Positions 27,864-36,711 of a stretch of 64,000 nucleotides of DNA are shown here, in pieces. This DNA is from Blastococcus aggregatus (GTDB lineage Bacteria; Actinomycetota; Actinomycetes; Mycobacteriales; Geodermatophilaceae), in NCBI RefSeq assembly GCF_900221005.1, contig NZ_OBQI01000001.1, forward strand, positions 1 to 64,000. The letters run 5' to 3'. Both the position numbers and the translations under genes were made by a program. The stretch's first letter is position 1. Each line of letters starts with the position of its first letter. A model generated the notes under the pieces. That model was given only the letters and a program-made list of their open reading frames with translations. It searched no databases and was not told the DNA's origin.

Positions 27864-28300
27864 GGGCCCGTTCCCCCGCTTGAGTCGGTGATGAGGTCGG
27901 CGGTCCCGGAGCCCTCCACGGTGAGCGTGGAGATACCGATCAGGCCGAGGAAGCTCGTGGGCTCGGAGATCGTGGTGGTCACCTGCAGGGTGTCGCCGTC
28001 GACGACGGTCACCGCGCCCTGCACGTCGTTGCGGTCGAGGTAGTCCTGGGCGGCGGCGACCGCGGCAGCCGGATCGACGCGGATCTGCCCGGCCAGGGCC
28101 GCGGAGACGTCGAGCGCCTGGCCGCCGGCGCGGGCGGCCTCGTCGGCGATGGCGTTGGCGCGCTGGGTGGCGGCCACCTTGGCGCCGCCGTCGACGGCCA
28201 GGCCGATGATGAGCAGCAGCCCGGGGACTAGGACGGCGAGGAAGACGCTGATCGCGCCGCGCTCGGTACCGGCCCACCGGAGCCCCTGGCGGGTGCTCAT
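27860..28300 (-). CDS. TadE/TadG-like pilus protein
   Basis: 146 aa. After a short basic N-terminus, ERGAISVFLAVLVPGLLLIIGLAVDGGAKVAATQRANAIADEAARAG is the TadG-type prepilin-like helix with the E-R-G start. The remaining about 90 residues form a small extracellular domain. It overlaps both neighbours by 4 bp (ATGA). Minor pseudopilin of the Flp system is the likely role. Confidence 0.82.
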   Translation of the reverse strand: MSTRQGLRWAGTERGAISVFLAVLVPGLLLIIGLAVDGGAKVAATQRANAIADEAARAGGQALDVSAALAGQIRVDPAAAVAAAQDYLDRNDVQGAVTVVDGDTLQVTTTISEPTSFLGLIGISTLTVEGSGTADLITDSSGGTGP

Positions 28301-28722
28301 CGTTCGCGGTAGGCGTCGACGGGGCTGGAGAAGGACGCCTCGACGGTGACCGATCCGGGCAGGCCCGGCGCGAGCAAGTCGGCCATGCCGACCACGCAGG
28401 TGACCGACACGGTGACGTCGCCGGGCTGTCCGGGCGGAGTCTGGAAGCCGGTGGTGTCGACGTCGACGCTGGTGCTCTGACAGCGCAGGCCCTGGGCGGC
28501 CAGGGTGCGGTCCGCCTGAGCCCTGGCCAGTGCGGCGGCGGTGACACCGTCCCGGGCGAGGGAGGCCTCCCGGGCCGCCGCGCGGGCGGCCTCGGCGACA
28601 GCGCCGTCAGCGACCTGGGTACGTCCGGCCACGACGGCGAACGACAGCACCAACAGCAGCGCCGGGGCCAGCAACGCCAGCTCGACCGACACCGATCCCC
28701 GCTCGGCGCGCGGCCGGTTCAC
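28297..28722 (-). CDS. TadE-like pseudopilin
   Basis: 141 aa from GTG 28722, which overlaps the upstream stop as GTGA. The ATG at 28770 would cause a 52-bp overlap and is rejected. The TadE signature is ERGSVSVELALLAPALLLVLSFAVVAGRTQVADGAVAEAARAAARE, with the conserved Glu five residues into the helix. Two cysteines follow (about residues 92 and 116), consistent with a disulphide outside the membrane. Confidence 0.83.
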   Translation of the reverse strand: MNRPRAERGSVSVELALLAPALLLVLSFAVVAGRTQVADGAVAEAARAAAREASLARDGVTAAALARAQADRTLAAQGLRCQSTSVDVDTTGFQTPPGQPGDVTVSVTCVVGMADLLAPGLPGSVTVEASFSSPVDAYRER

Positions 28723-29180
28723 GAGTCCGTCCGTTCCACCGGGCCGACAGCCGTCTGGGTCACCGACCATCCGGACAGGCCGGGGAACAGGCTCAAGGAG
28801 GTGCCCGTCACGGTCACCTCAATGTTGGTCGGTGAGCCGGTCACCAGCACGTCGCGTCCGGTGAGGAGGTCCTGTGCCGTCTGGTCGAGGAAGCCCTCGG
28901 CCGCGGACTCGGCACGCGCGAGGGAGGCGGGTTGGACGCGCCCCTCGCGGGCGCCTTCCTGCGCCGCCCCGAGGGCGACCGAGCGGGCGTAGAACCACAG
29001 CGCGGCCTGGATCAGCGTCATCACGAGCAGCAGCACCACCGGGAAGGCGACCGCCAGTTCGACCGACGCCGCGCCGCGGTCCCCGGACAGCCATCGGCCC
29101 GCCCCGCGACCCACCCGGTGGCCGCGGGTGTCGCGGCACGGGGAGGCGGCGGAGGTACGGGGCTGGACGGCGGGGCGCAC
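28719..29180 (-). CDS. TadE-like pseudopilin
   Basis: 153 aa from a GTG at 29180, 7 bp after the Flp-like pilin gene. The TadE signature is DRGAASVELAVAFPVVLLLVMTLIQAALWFYARSVALGAAQEGAREG at about residues 34-80. The N-terminal about 33 residues are basic and cytoplasmic; a later start is possible. It is one of three consecutive TadE-type genes, like TadE/F/G of Tad loci. Confidence 0.82.
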   Translation of the reverse strand: MRPAVQPRTSAASPCRDTRGHRVGRGAGRWLSGDRGAASVELAVAFPVVLLLVMTLIQAALWFYARSVALGAAQEGAREGRVQPASLARAESAAEGFLDQTAQDLLTGRDVLVTGSPTNIEVTVTGTSLSLFPGLSGWSVTQTAVGPVERTDS

Positions 29181-29187
29181 GGATCGG

Positions 29188-29382
29188 CTACTGGATCTGG
29201 CTGGACCGGGAGGTGACCGCGTTGGCGATCACCGCCACGAGCGCGACGGCGATGCCCAGCAGAGCGAGGGTGATGATCACCTGCTCGACGGAGAGCGCAC
29301 CGCGCTCGGGCTCCTCGCGGAGCTCCCTGAGCCGGTCGCGCAGGCCTCCGGCGAGGGCCATCAGGGTCGGAATGAGCGACAT
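29188..29382 (-). CDS. Small Flp-pilin-like membrane protein
   Basis: 64 aa. A charged N-terminus (LRDRLRELREEPERG) ends in G-A-L-S-V-E, then a hydrophobic helix ITLALLGIAVALVAVIANAV. The Glu at +5 after the Gly is the prepilin-peptidase recognition pattern. Size and position between TadC and TadE genes suit the major Flp pilin. The ribosome site GAAAGGAAA lies just before the ATG. No prepilin peptidase (TadV) gene is seen in this window. Confidence 0.75.
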   Translation of the reverse strand: MSLIPTLMALAGGLRDRLRELREEPERGALSVEQVIITLALLGIAVALVAVIANAVTSRSSQIQ

Positions 29383-29411
29383 CGGGTTTCCTTTCGGGGT
29401 GGGTCAGCCGG

Positions 29412-30326
29412 TCAGCTGGCCATGAGTCGGGCGAGGGCGGGATAGAGGAACAGCAGGAGAAAGGCGATCGACAGCAGAGCCACCGGAGCAGTGAGCTTTT
29501 CGCTGTCGGTGTTCGCGCGCGCCTCCTCCTCGGCCAGCAGCTGGACGCGCAGCGACTGGGCACGAGCCCGGAGCGTGGGGGCGATCGACGCGCCCTCCTG
29601 GGCGGCAACCGCCGCGATGTCGGCGACGTCGCCCAGCTCCCCGACGCCAGAATGCGCGGCCAGCCGGCGCAACCCTTCCCACGGCGGGTCGCCTGCGAGC
29701 CGGGCCGTGACCAACGCGTCGCTGATGCGGCCGAACACCCAGCCGTCGCCGAGCGCGGCGGCACGCTCCAGGGCCATGGTGGGGCCCTCGCTGGCGTCCC
29801 GGCGGAGGCTGACCAGGTCGAGGTAGGAGCAGAGCGCCCGGCGCATCTGGCCGCGCGCCTCGGCGGCCTGGTCCCGCACGATCAGGTCGACGACGAAGAA
29901 CAGGCCAGCGGCCAGCGCGAGTGACCCAGCCACCGGGGCCACGACCGGCACGTGGACGCCGGCGATGCCGAGGACGGCCGTGAGCAGCGGCACGAACGCC
30001 GCGCCGAACAGAGTCATGCCGATCTTGCGGACGGCGTACCCCGCCGGCGTCCACCCGATAAGCGCCAAGGCCGGACCCGGCGCCTGGAGGCCGATCCTGG
30101 GCAGCCGGGCGGCGGCCCACCCCCCGGCCCGCCCGGCGGCCCGCGCCCACCGGTCTCCCTCCTCCTCGACCGGACGCACGAAACCGATCAGGGCGCGCCC
30201 GTCCAGGCGGGCCAGCGCGTCGGAGAGCCGCGGCTGCTCGGTGACGAGCGCGGTCCGCAGTAGCAGGAAAAGCCCCAGGCCGACGGCCGCGCCACAACCG
30301 ATCAGAAGCGCCTGCGCCGCACTCAC
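29412..30326 (-). CDS. tadC: TadC-like type II/IV secretion inner-membrane protein
   Basis: 304 aa from GTG 30326 (GTGA overlap with the TadB stop). It begins VSAAQALLIGCGAAVGLGLFLLLR. It has the GspF/TadC core with paired helices in the middle (IGMTLFGAAFVPLLTAVLGIAGVHVPV / APVAGSLALAAGLFFVVDL) and a C-terminal helix LLSIAFLLLFLYPALARLM. It should form the membrane platform on which the CpaF ATPase acts. Confidence 0.85.
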   Translation of the reverse strand: MSAAQALLIGCGAAVGLGLFLLLRTALVTEQPRLSDALARLDGRALIGFVRPVEEEGDRWARAAGRAGGWAAARLPRIGLQAPGPALALIGWTPAGYAVRKIGMTLFGAAFVPLLTAVLGIAGVHVPVVAPVAGSLALAAGLFFVVDLIVRDQAAEARGQMRRALCSYLDLVSLRRDASEGPTMALERAAALGDGWVFGRISDALVTARLAGDPPWEGLRRLAAHSGVGELGDVADIAAVAAQEGASIAPTLRARAQSLRVQLLAEEEARANTDSEKLTAPVALLSIAFLLLFLYPALARLMAS

Positions 30327-31228
30327 TGGGCCTGCACCTCCTCCGAGTCCCGCGGCGCCCCGCCGCGCGTCGTCGGGTCGACCAGGAAGCGGACCGTCGG
30401 CGCCGCCGCCGTGAGCCGGCGCATCCACAGCAGGCAACCGACCATCAAGGCGGCGATGATGGCCAGCACCAGCTGCCCGAGCGCGGTGCCGTAGGGAGCC
30501 AGGTAATCGCCGTTGAGGGCGGCCAGCCCGGCGGCGGCGACGGTGATGAGCAACAACCAGCGCGCGTTGGCCCGGGGCTTGGCGCGGTCGGCCTCCACCT
30601 TGCGGCGCATGGTGACCTCCTCGCTGAGGCTGTGCGCCAGCTCGGTCAGCACCCGGGCGAGCCCCGGACCGCGCAACTCCGCGCCGAGCAGGAGGGCGGC
30701 GACGACGAGATCGCCAGCGGCGTCGTCCAGGTCGTCGGCGAAGGCCAGTAGCGCACGGGACGTGGACCAGCGCGCCTGCAGCCGGGCAGCCAACGTCGCG
30801 ACCTCGACCTGGATCGGCTCCGGCGCGGTTCGCGCCGAGCGGATCAGCGTCTGCTCCAGCCCCCCGCCGGCGGCCAAGACGTCGGAGGTGCGCCGCACCC
30901 ATTCCTGCAGCGCCTCGAGCCGCTCCACCGCCGCGTTCGCGGCGGAGAACTGTGCCAGCAGCCACGGCACTCCGATCACCGCGAGCCCGGCAAGGACCCC
31001 GCCGACTGGCCACCCCGAGGCCAGCCACACGACGGCAGCCGCTGCTGCACCCGTCGCCCACAGCGCTCGCTGCCGGCGCGTCGTCCGCCCGTCGGCCCAC
31101 GCCGCCGGACGGCGTCGGCGGTGAGGCCGTGCCGGCCGGTCCTCAGCGGTCAGCGCATGGGCTGCGAGCAGGGGGCCGCCGACTACCAGCGCCCCGCACA
31201 CGCCGGCCAACAGGGCGGCGCCGGTCAC
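30323..31228 (-). CDS. tadB: TadB-like type II/IV secretion inner-membrane protein
   Basis: 301 aa from GTG 31228, overlapping the CpaF stop as GTGA. Two N-terminal helices lie around residues 5-20 and 45-80. A cytoplasmic GspF-type domain (LEALQEWVRRTSDVLAAGGGLEQTL ... RGPGLARVLTELAHSLSEEVTMRRKVEADRAKPRANARWLL) and two C-terminal helices follow. The T2SSF arrangement is clear. It pairs with TadC. Confidence 0.87.
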   Translation of the reverse strand: MTGAALLAGVCGALVVGGPLLAAHALTAEDRPARPHRRRRPAAWADGRTTRRQRALWATGAAAAAVVWLASGWPVGGVLAGLAVIGVPWLLAQFSAANAAVERLEALQEWVRRTSDVLAAGGGLEQTLIRSARTAPEPIQVEVATLAARLQARWSTSRALLAFADDLDDAAGDLVVAALLLGAELRGPGLARVLTELAHSLSEEVTMRRKVEADRAKPRANARWLLLITVAAAGLAALNGDYLAPYGTALGQLVLAIIAALMVGCLLWMRRLTAAAPTVRFLVDPTTRGGAPRDSEEVQAQ

Positions 31229-32625
31229 CGCCGTCCCCCGGTGGCGCTCGCCCAGTGATCCCGGCCGGGGTGGAGCCAGCCGGGATCGAAGCCGACCCGT
31301 ACGTAGTCGGCCAGGTCGACCGGATCGTGCGCGGGCGTCGCCCGCCCGTCCGGCCCGGCGGCGAAGACCTCGGTGACCGACGGTCGCCCGCCCTCCCCCA
31401 TGCCGTTGCACTCCACGACCTGGCTGACGAAGCGGTGCCGCTGCCCGCCGATCCACCGCTCGTCGACCGTGGTGATGTGCACGATGAGGTCGATCGCCGA
31501 GGCGCAGGACCGGTAGGCGTGCTCGGGGGTGACCGAGCCCCGGCCGCGCATGCACAGGTTGGCCAGTCGTTCGAAGGCGTGGTGGGCCGACCGGGCGTGC
31601 AGGGTGCAGGCCGAGCCGCCCTCGCCGGCCTCCATCACCTCGATCAGCGGCCAGGCCTCCTCGCCGCGGACCTCGCCCAGCCACACCCGGCTGACGTTCA
31701 TCACCAGGGCGTGCTCGACGAGTTCGGTCAGGGTCACTTCGCCGAGGCGACGTCCGTCCGGGCCGCGCTCGCCGGTGCCCTCGCGCGCCTCGAACGGCAC
31801 CACCCGGGGGTGGCGGTCGGGCAGCTCGTGCAGGAGAAGCTCGAAGTGCTTCTCGATCGTGGCGAGGTTTTCCTCGGCCGGGAGTTCGTTGGCCAGCGCC
31901 CGCAGAAGCAGGGTCTTGCCGGCGCCCTGCCCGCCGGTGACGACGATGTTCTTCCGGGCCCGCACTGCGGCGCGCAGGAACTCGGCCAGCGGCTGGTCGA
32001 TCGCGCGCAGCCCCACCAGGTCGTCGAGGTCGACGTCGCGGATCCGGTGCCGCCGGATAACCAGCTGCGGGCGGGGCACGGTCTCGATCACCGCGGCCAA
32101 GCGGGAGCCGTCCGGGAGGCGCATGGTCAGCAGCGGGCTGGCAGTGGTCAGCGTACGTTCGGCGCGGCCCAGCCGGGCGGCGATGTGCTGCAGCTGCCGG
32201 ATCAGGTCTTCGTCGGAGTCGGCGATCGCATCGACCCGGACGTCGCGGCCGTCGGCGTAGCCGATCCACACGTTGTCGAAGCCGTGCGCCTCGATGTTCT
32301 CCACCCGCGGGTCGTCGACGTAGGGCTGCAGCCGGCCGAGGCCGAACTGGGCGGCGAACACGGCCTCGGCGATCGCCAGCTCCTCGTCCGGGGACGGCAC
32401 CGCCTGCCCCGCGCGCATGCGGTCCCGGACCAGCCCGTCCATACCGTCCTGGATCAGCGTGCGGGCCAGCTCCTGCTGCGCGGCCGGGCTCAGGGAGGGA
32501 CGTCGCTTGAGCTCCTCGGCGAGCGCGGTCGCCGTCGTCTCGTGCAGCCGGCGCACCAGCGGCCAGTCGACCTGCGGCGTGGGGGCGGGCAGGGACCGTC
32601 CCCGGTCGAGCTGCTCAGCGGCCAT
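31225..32625 (-). CDS. CpaF/TadA-family pilus assembly ATPase
   Basis: 466 aa, cytoplasmic secretion ATPase of the GspE/VirB11 superfamily. Walker A GGQGAGKT is at about residues 230-237. The Asp box equivalent is near LATIEKHFELLLHELPDRH. The Walker B-like VSRVWLGEVRGEEAWPLIEVMEAGEGG and the His-box CTLHARSAHHAFERLANL follow. The Arg-rich NTD-CTD linker LVIRRHRIRDVDLDDLV matches CpaF. The order ATPase, TadB, TadC, pilin, TadE is diagnostic for Tad loci. It overlaps the upstream TadZ-like gene by 11 bp. Confidence 0.92.
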   Translation of the reverse strand: MAAEQLDRGRSLPAPTPQVDWPLVRRLHETTATALAEELKRRPSLSPAAQQELARTLIQDGMDGLVRDRMRAGQAVPSPDEELAIAEAVFAAQFGLGRLQPYVDDPRVENIEAHGFDNVWIGYADGRDVRVDAIADSDEDLIRQLQHIAARLGRAERTLTTASPLLTMRLPDGSRLAAVIETVPRPQLVIRRHRIRDVDLDDLVGLRAIDQPLAEFLRAAVRARKNIVVTGGQGAGKTLLLRALANELPAEENLATIEKHFELLLHELPDRHPRVVPFEAREGTGERGPDGRRLGEVTLTELVEHALVMNVSRVWLGEVRGEEAWPLIEVMEAGEGGSACTLHARSAHHAFERLANLCMRGRGSVTPEHAYRSCASAIDLIVHITTVDERWIGGQRHRFVSQVVECNGMGEGGRPSVTEVFAAGPDGRATPAHDPVDLADYVRVGFDPGWLHPGRDHWASATGGRR

Positions 32626-33424
32626 GCCCGTGTCCGATCAGGGGCGCCGGAGCGGGGACCTCGGCCGGCGGACTCAGCAGTGCCTCGTGCCGGGCGGCGA
32701 ACTCCGCGACGCGGGCGGCGACCTCCCGCGCCGCTCTCAGCAGCGCCGACTGGGGGAAGAAGCGACCGGCCGGTGCGCCGTCGCTGAGCACGGACGCTGC
32801 TTTGTCGTCGCGGGGCAGCGCGCCGAGGACCGGGACGCCGAGCGCGTCGCCGATCTCTCGCTCGCCGTAGGGGTCCCCCGCTGCGACGACGACCGCGGCG
32901 AGCGGACCGGTACCCGCCCCTGCGGCTGACTCGGCCTTCAACGCGGCGACCGCGTGGGTTGCGGCCCGGACGGCGCGCAGCGAGGACCCGGTCACGACGA
33001 TCACGGCGGCCGCCCGCCGGACGGCGTCCCGGGGGAAGTGCTCAGCGCCGAGCCTGCCGCAGTCGGCCAGCGCGTCGGTCGTGCCACCGTCGACCGCGGC
33101 GAGCGCCCCGGCGAGGCGGTGCCAGTCCACGTGCCGGGCGCCGATCGGGTCGGCCAGACCGGGCAGCAGCCGCACCCGCCCGCCGGCGTCCAGCTGCAGC
33201 AGGTGGGCCTCCAGATGCCGTGCCGGTCCGCCGCGCCGCGCCGCCAGCTCCAGCTCGGCCAGCCCGCCGGCGGAAACCTCGCCGCGGCCGTAGCCGGCCA
33301 GGACGTCGCCGCCGGCCGGATCGAGCTCGGCGAGCACCGTGCGGCGGGGCCAGGACAGGGCGAGAGCGAGCGCGGCGGTGGTCACGCCGGGGGCTCCCTT
33401 GGCCGAGGTCATCGCGATCAACAC
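32615..33424 (-). CDS. TadZ/MinD-like protein with degenerate P-loop
   Basis: 269 aa from GTG 33424 (an ATG 12 bp later gives MTSAKGAPGV). The N-terminal MTSAKGAPGVTTAALALALSWP aligns with the deviant Walker A of MinD/ParA (KGGxGKTT), but the invariant second lysine is replaced by valine. TVLAELDPAGGDVLAGYG holds the Walker A' aspartate. TadZ proteins localise the pilus machine, and non-canonical P-loops are known among them. Position before CpaF fits. Confidence 0.78.
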   Translation of the reverse strand: MLIAMTSAKGAPGVTTAALALALSWPRRTVLAELDPAGGDVLAGYGRGEVSAGGLAELELAARRGGPARHLEAHLLQLDAGGRVRLLPGLADPIGARHVDWHRLAGALAAVDGGTTDALADCGRLGAEHFPRDAVRRAAAVIVVTGSSLRAVRAATHAVAALKAESAAGAGTGPLAAVVVAAGDPYGEREIGDALGVPVLGALPRDDKAASVLSDGAPAGRFFPQSALLRAAREVAARVAEFAARHEALLSPPAEVPAPAPLIGHGHGR

Positions 33425-33434
33425 GGTGGTCCGC

Positions 33435-34121
33435 CTACTCGCCTGCGACTACGACGAGGGCGATCAGCCCGGCGGCTGCGCGGACGGCCACGTCGGGGCC
33501 GTCGGCTTCGTCGACGAGGACGTCGACGACGCGCCGCCCGTCCGTGCCCGGCTCTCCTGCGCGGACGACGGTGGCCGCCACGGTGACCGAAGGAGCGGTG
33601 GGTGCCGCCTGACCGTCGGTCGGCAGAGGCACCAGCAGCACGTCGTCCCCGGGTCGCAGCGGCGTGACCGGCAGCTGCACGGCCGGCAGTCCGATGCCGA
33701 CGAGTTGTCGACCGGGTGGAGGAAGCCGCTGGTCGGTGGTCGCGTTCCGGGTGAGGAGTGTCCCGGGCAGGAGGTCGGTTGCTGCTGTTCGGCCGATGAT
33801 CTGGTCGCGGTCGGTGTACGGAACCGGGGACAGGGTCGGGTCGGCGGCGATGCGCGCCTCCACGAGATCGGCAGCGGTGATCGTCTGCCCCCAGGCGACC
33901 GGCTGAGCGACGGCGATCACGGACGTCGTCTGGCCGAGCGAGGTGGCGAGGTAGGCGGCACCGAGTGCGCCGAGCACCACCATCGCGACCGCCAGGGCCA
34001 GCAGGGCGGGGCGCCGGCGGCGTCGTGGTGGCGGGAGCACGGGGGCCTGGGGCAGTGGTGGGGGCACCCAGCCGTTGCCCTCGACGACGTCGTCAGTTGG
34101 GGCTGTCCGCATCCTGGCCAT
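33435..34121 (-). CDS. SAF-domain CpaB/RcpC-like pilus protein
   Basis: 228 aa with one N-terminal membrane helix (ALLALAVAMVVLGALGAAYLATS, about 38-60) after a Pro/Arg-rich cytoplasmic segment. A SAF domain begins at VIAVAQPVAWGQTITAADLVEARIAAD and continues through GRTAATDLLPGTLLTRNATTD. This is the CpaB/RcpC pattern, which supports pilus assembly on the outer face. The start ATG overlaps the upstream stop as TGATG. Confidence 0.82.
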   Translation of the reverse strand: MARMRTAPTDDVVEGNGWVPPPLPQAPVLPPPRRRRRPALLALAVAMVVLGALGAAYLATSLGQTTSVIAVAQPVAWGQTITAADLVEARIAADPTLSPVPYTDRDQIIGRTAATDLLPGTLLTRNATTDQRLPPPGRQLVGIGLPAVQLPVTPLRPGDDVLLVPLPTDGQAAPTAPSVTVAATVVRAGEPGTDGRRVVDVLVDEADGPDVAVRAAAGLIALVVVAGE

Positions 34122-35068
34122 CAGCGCTCCTCGGCCTGGTTGAGTACGTGGAGTTCGCCGACAAAGAGCTCGCCGGTCGAGGAGAGCTGCACCACCTCGG
34201 TGCCGGTGCTACCGCCACCGGACCAGGTGACCGTCCACGTGGTCGTAGCAGTGATCGGCCACGGCCCTCCGCCGGGCACGTGCTTAGCCGATGCGCGCTC
34301 GTAGGTGTGGCCGCAGTCCGGGGACGGGCCGTCGTCGCCAGCTGAGTAGGGCGTTCCGAGGCCGCAGGTGACGGTGGTCCCATCGCCCATGTCCCAGGCG
34401 ATGCGGGAGACCACGCCGGTCGCTTCGACGGCGACCGGTCCTTCGGTAGCGGAGCGGGTGATGGGACCGGAGACGTTTTCCGCGCGGTCGGTCCACATCC
34501 ACACCGGGAGGCCGACCAGTCCGCTGGCCGACCCCTGCGGGGGTGCGGTGCGCAGTAGCGGCGGCTGCAGTTGCATGGCGGCGATGGCGCGCTGCGCGAG
34601 GACTTCGGGGTCGATGAAGTCGGCCGGTGGCCCGCGACGCCAGACGATCCCGGTGGCCGTGGAACTGAGCGAGCCGCCGTCTACTGCACCGCAGTTGGCG
34701 GTGTAGAGGGCACCGCCGTCCTCTTGCGTGCGCCCTTCCCACAGCGGTGAGCCGGGAGGGGGCTGGGGGTCCATGAGCTTGAGGTAGCAGCCGCTGGACG
34801 ACTCGTACCAGCCGAGGTTGTCCTGATAGCAGGGCACCACGGCGCCGGTCAGCGAGGTGCACTGCGCCGGCGCCGGTGCCGGTGCCGGTGCTCGGGCCGG
34901 AACGGTCACGGGGGAACTCGGCACGGCCGGCCGGATGTCCTCGATGTAGCAGAAGCCGGAGGGCAGGCAGATCTCGTTGGGCGCGGCGGTGGCGACCGCG
35001 GCCGGGCCCTGGAGGAGGACGGCCGCCAGGACGCCGGCGGCCGCGCGTGCCCAGGAACAGGTCAGCAC
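34121..35068 (-). CDS. Secreted hypothetical protein of the pilus operon
   Basis: 315 aa from GTG 35068, with a signal peptide (WARAAAGVLAAVLLQGPAAVATAAP). At least eight cysteines occur in the mature part (EICLPSGFCYIED, CTSLTGAVVPCYQDN, SSGCYLKL), suggesting disulphides outside the cell. The C-terminal part (IAWDMGDGTTVTCGLG ... CGHTYERAS ... WTVTWSGGG) resembles a PKD-like beta-sandwich. The function is unknown; a surface or pilus-tip role fits the context. Confidence 0.75.
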   Translation of the reverse strand: MLTCSWARAAAGVLAAVLLQGPAAVATAAPNEICLPSGFCYIEDIRPAVPSSPVTVPARAPAPAPAPAQCTSLTGAVVPCYQDNLGWYESSSGCYLKLMDPQPPPGSPLWEGRTQEDGGALYTANCGAVDGGSLSSTATGIVWRRGPPADFIDPEVLAQRAIAAMQLQPPLLRTAPPQGSASGLVGLPVWMWTDRAENVSGPITRSATEGPVAVEATGVVSRIAWDMGDGTTVTCGLGTPYSAGDDGPSPDCGHTYERASAKHVPGGGPWPITATTTWTVTWSGGGSTGTEVVQLSSTGELFVGELHVLNQAEER

Positions 35069-35643
35069 GTCTCGTCCTGCACGTCGACGGTGGCGACGAG
35101 CCAGCGGTCCTCGGGCTGCGGGTAGAAGACGACCGTGGCGACAGCGACGTGCGGCGGTCGCTCAGCGCTCACGACGTCACCGGTGGCCTGGACCGTAGCG
35201 GGGAAGTCTTGGGTGTCGACGCAGTCCTGAATGGTGACGGTGCGGAGGGTGCCGTCGGTACCACCGGCGAGGTCGACGGCGGCGACCTCGGGATCGTGAG
35301 CCACCTCGCCGGTGTGGGCGATGCCGCGGTCGCGGAGGGCGGAGACCTCGAGCAGTTCGGCGGACCGGTAGGGATCTGCGGTCAGCTGCGCGTAGGCGGG
35401 CAGCCAGTCCTGCGTCGGGTCGCGGCGGGCGTCCTGGACCAGCCTGGTCACGTCGCGGTAGACGGCCATCGCCGCATCGGCAGCCGCCACCTCGTCGGGG
35501 TCCATCGACGGGTCCGCGCTCGTGGGCGCCGCACTGCTCTCCGAGGCAGATGGCGCGGGCGGGGGCTGCTCCGTGGCGTCCCCTTCCGTGCCGCATGCGG
35601 CGAGCGTCAGCACCGACCCAAGGGCGACGATGCCTACCCGCAC
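35062..35643 (-). CDS. Lipoprotein of the pilus operon
   Basis: 193 aa if started at GTG 35643, which puts the lipobox correctly: VRVGIVALGSVLTLAACGTEGD, with LAAC at the cleavage site. The open frame continues upstream to 35784, but 47 extra residues before a lipobox would be unusual. The mature protein is Ser/Pro/Glu-rich at first, then a folded domain (AAMAVYRDVTRLVQDARRDPTQDWLPAYAQ ... HVAVATVVFYPQPEDRWLVATVDVQDETC) that looks NTF2-like. It overlaps the next gene by 7 bp. Confidence 0.72.
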   Translation of the reverse strand: MRVGIVALGSVLTLAACGTEGDATEQPPPAPSASESSAAPTSADPSMDPDEVAAADAAMAVYRDVTRLVQDARRDPTQDWLPAYAQLTADPYRSAELLEVSALRDRGIAHTGEVAHDPEVAAVDLAGGTDGTLRTVTIQDCVDTQDFPATVQATGDVVSAERPPHVAVATVVFYPQPEDRWLVATVDVQDETC

Positions 35644-35850
35644 CCGATCGACCGCCCGCGGAGCGGTGCCGAGCAGCGAGGCCGGCGAGCTCGCCGGTCC
35701 GGTCTCCAGGACCCGGTCGAGACCAGCCGCCATCGCGGAACGCGGATCTGACCTGCGGATCACGGGCGTCGCCTCCCGGGGCAATGGATGCGGGAAATTA
35801 CCACCGCAGACCGTCAGGAAGGGAAGCCCGAATCTCCAGTAATTCTCCGG

Positions 35851-36303
35851 TCAACCTCCAAAGGGCGCCAAGGGTGCGTGGTCACGGCGCGAGCGACGGA
35901 TCGCGGCCCGGACCCGGACCTCATCCACACCCAGGAGTGCCGCCACGGCGCGGACGGCGTCCGCCGTCGGCTCCGTACCGGGCCGGCCGTCCTCCAGTCG
36001 CACGTACGTCATGACGGACACACCCGGTGCGCCCATCTCGTTCGTCGCGAGGCCGGCCGCCAGCCGGAGCGCCGCCAACGGTGGATCGTCGGGATCGACG
36101 TCGAGCAGGTGCAGCGGCTCGATCCCCACCGCGACGGCCAGTCGGGGCACGAACCGGGGCCGTGGACGCTCCAGGCACAGCTCCCACACGCGGACCCTTG
36201 CCGGGCTCGACAACTCGAGGCGTTCGGCAAGGTCGTCCCGGCTCAATCCGGCGGCCTCCCGGGCGGCCTTCAGGCGGTCGCCTCGAAGCAGCGGCCGCGC
36301 CAC
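35851..36303 (-). CDS. Tandem XRE-type HTH regulator
   Basis: 150 aa from GTG 36303. Two Cro/C1-like helix-turn-helix units appear in series: residues about 8-65 (LKAAREAAGLSRDDLAERLELSSPARVRVWEL) and about 73-140 (LAALRLAAGLATNEMGAPGVSVMTYVRLEDG ... VRAVAALLGVDEVRVRAAI). There is no ligand domain. It stands between the pilus operon and the excisionase/integrase module, a natural place for a regulator of transfer or excision; targets are not evident. Confidence 0.8.
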   Translation of the reverse strand: MARPLLRGDRLKAAREAAGLSRDDLAERLELSSPARVRVWELCLERPRPRFVPRLAVAVGIEPLHLLDVDPDDPPLAALRLAAGLATNEMGAPGVSVMTYVRLEDGRPGTEPTADAVRAVAALLGVDEVRVRAAIRRSRRDHAPLAPFGG

Positions 36304-36711
36304 GGCATCCCCCCATCACCCGTTCGGTGGACACCCGCTCGTGGCGCAGAACCCTAGCGCTCACCGGCCGCTCGGTCGTACCCCCGGTCCTCCATTCACT
36401 GGAGAACATCTCAAGCTCACCGCGCGCTGAATGGCCGCCTTGGTCCGGGCTGGAGGAGGCCCGGAGGACGGCGGGCTCAGCGACCCCGGACTCCCCCGGC
36501 GGCCGCCGAGGGCGCCTGCACTCGTCGCGTCGAGGCACCGGGCCCAGGTTCAGCGACTGCAGGAAGACCGGACCTGTCCGCCGAGGCTGTGGGCCATGAG
36601 ACCTGCAGTTCATCCCCGGCCGCGACGTCGTCCCTGCAAGCCGTGGTGCTCGCCGGTCGCCGGCCGCGCCCTTCTCGGACGGCCGTACCGCGACTGGCAG
36701 GTCGGCACCTG
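36304..36711. promoter_or_regulatory. Divergent region between XRE regulator and excisionase
   Basis: About 408 bp with no supported gene; the open frames here are arginine/proline-rich shadows. It must contain the promoters of the regulator (minus) and of the xis-int module (plus). I could not identify a convincing operator or attachment site by eye. Confidence 0.35.
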
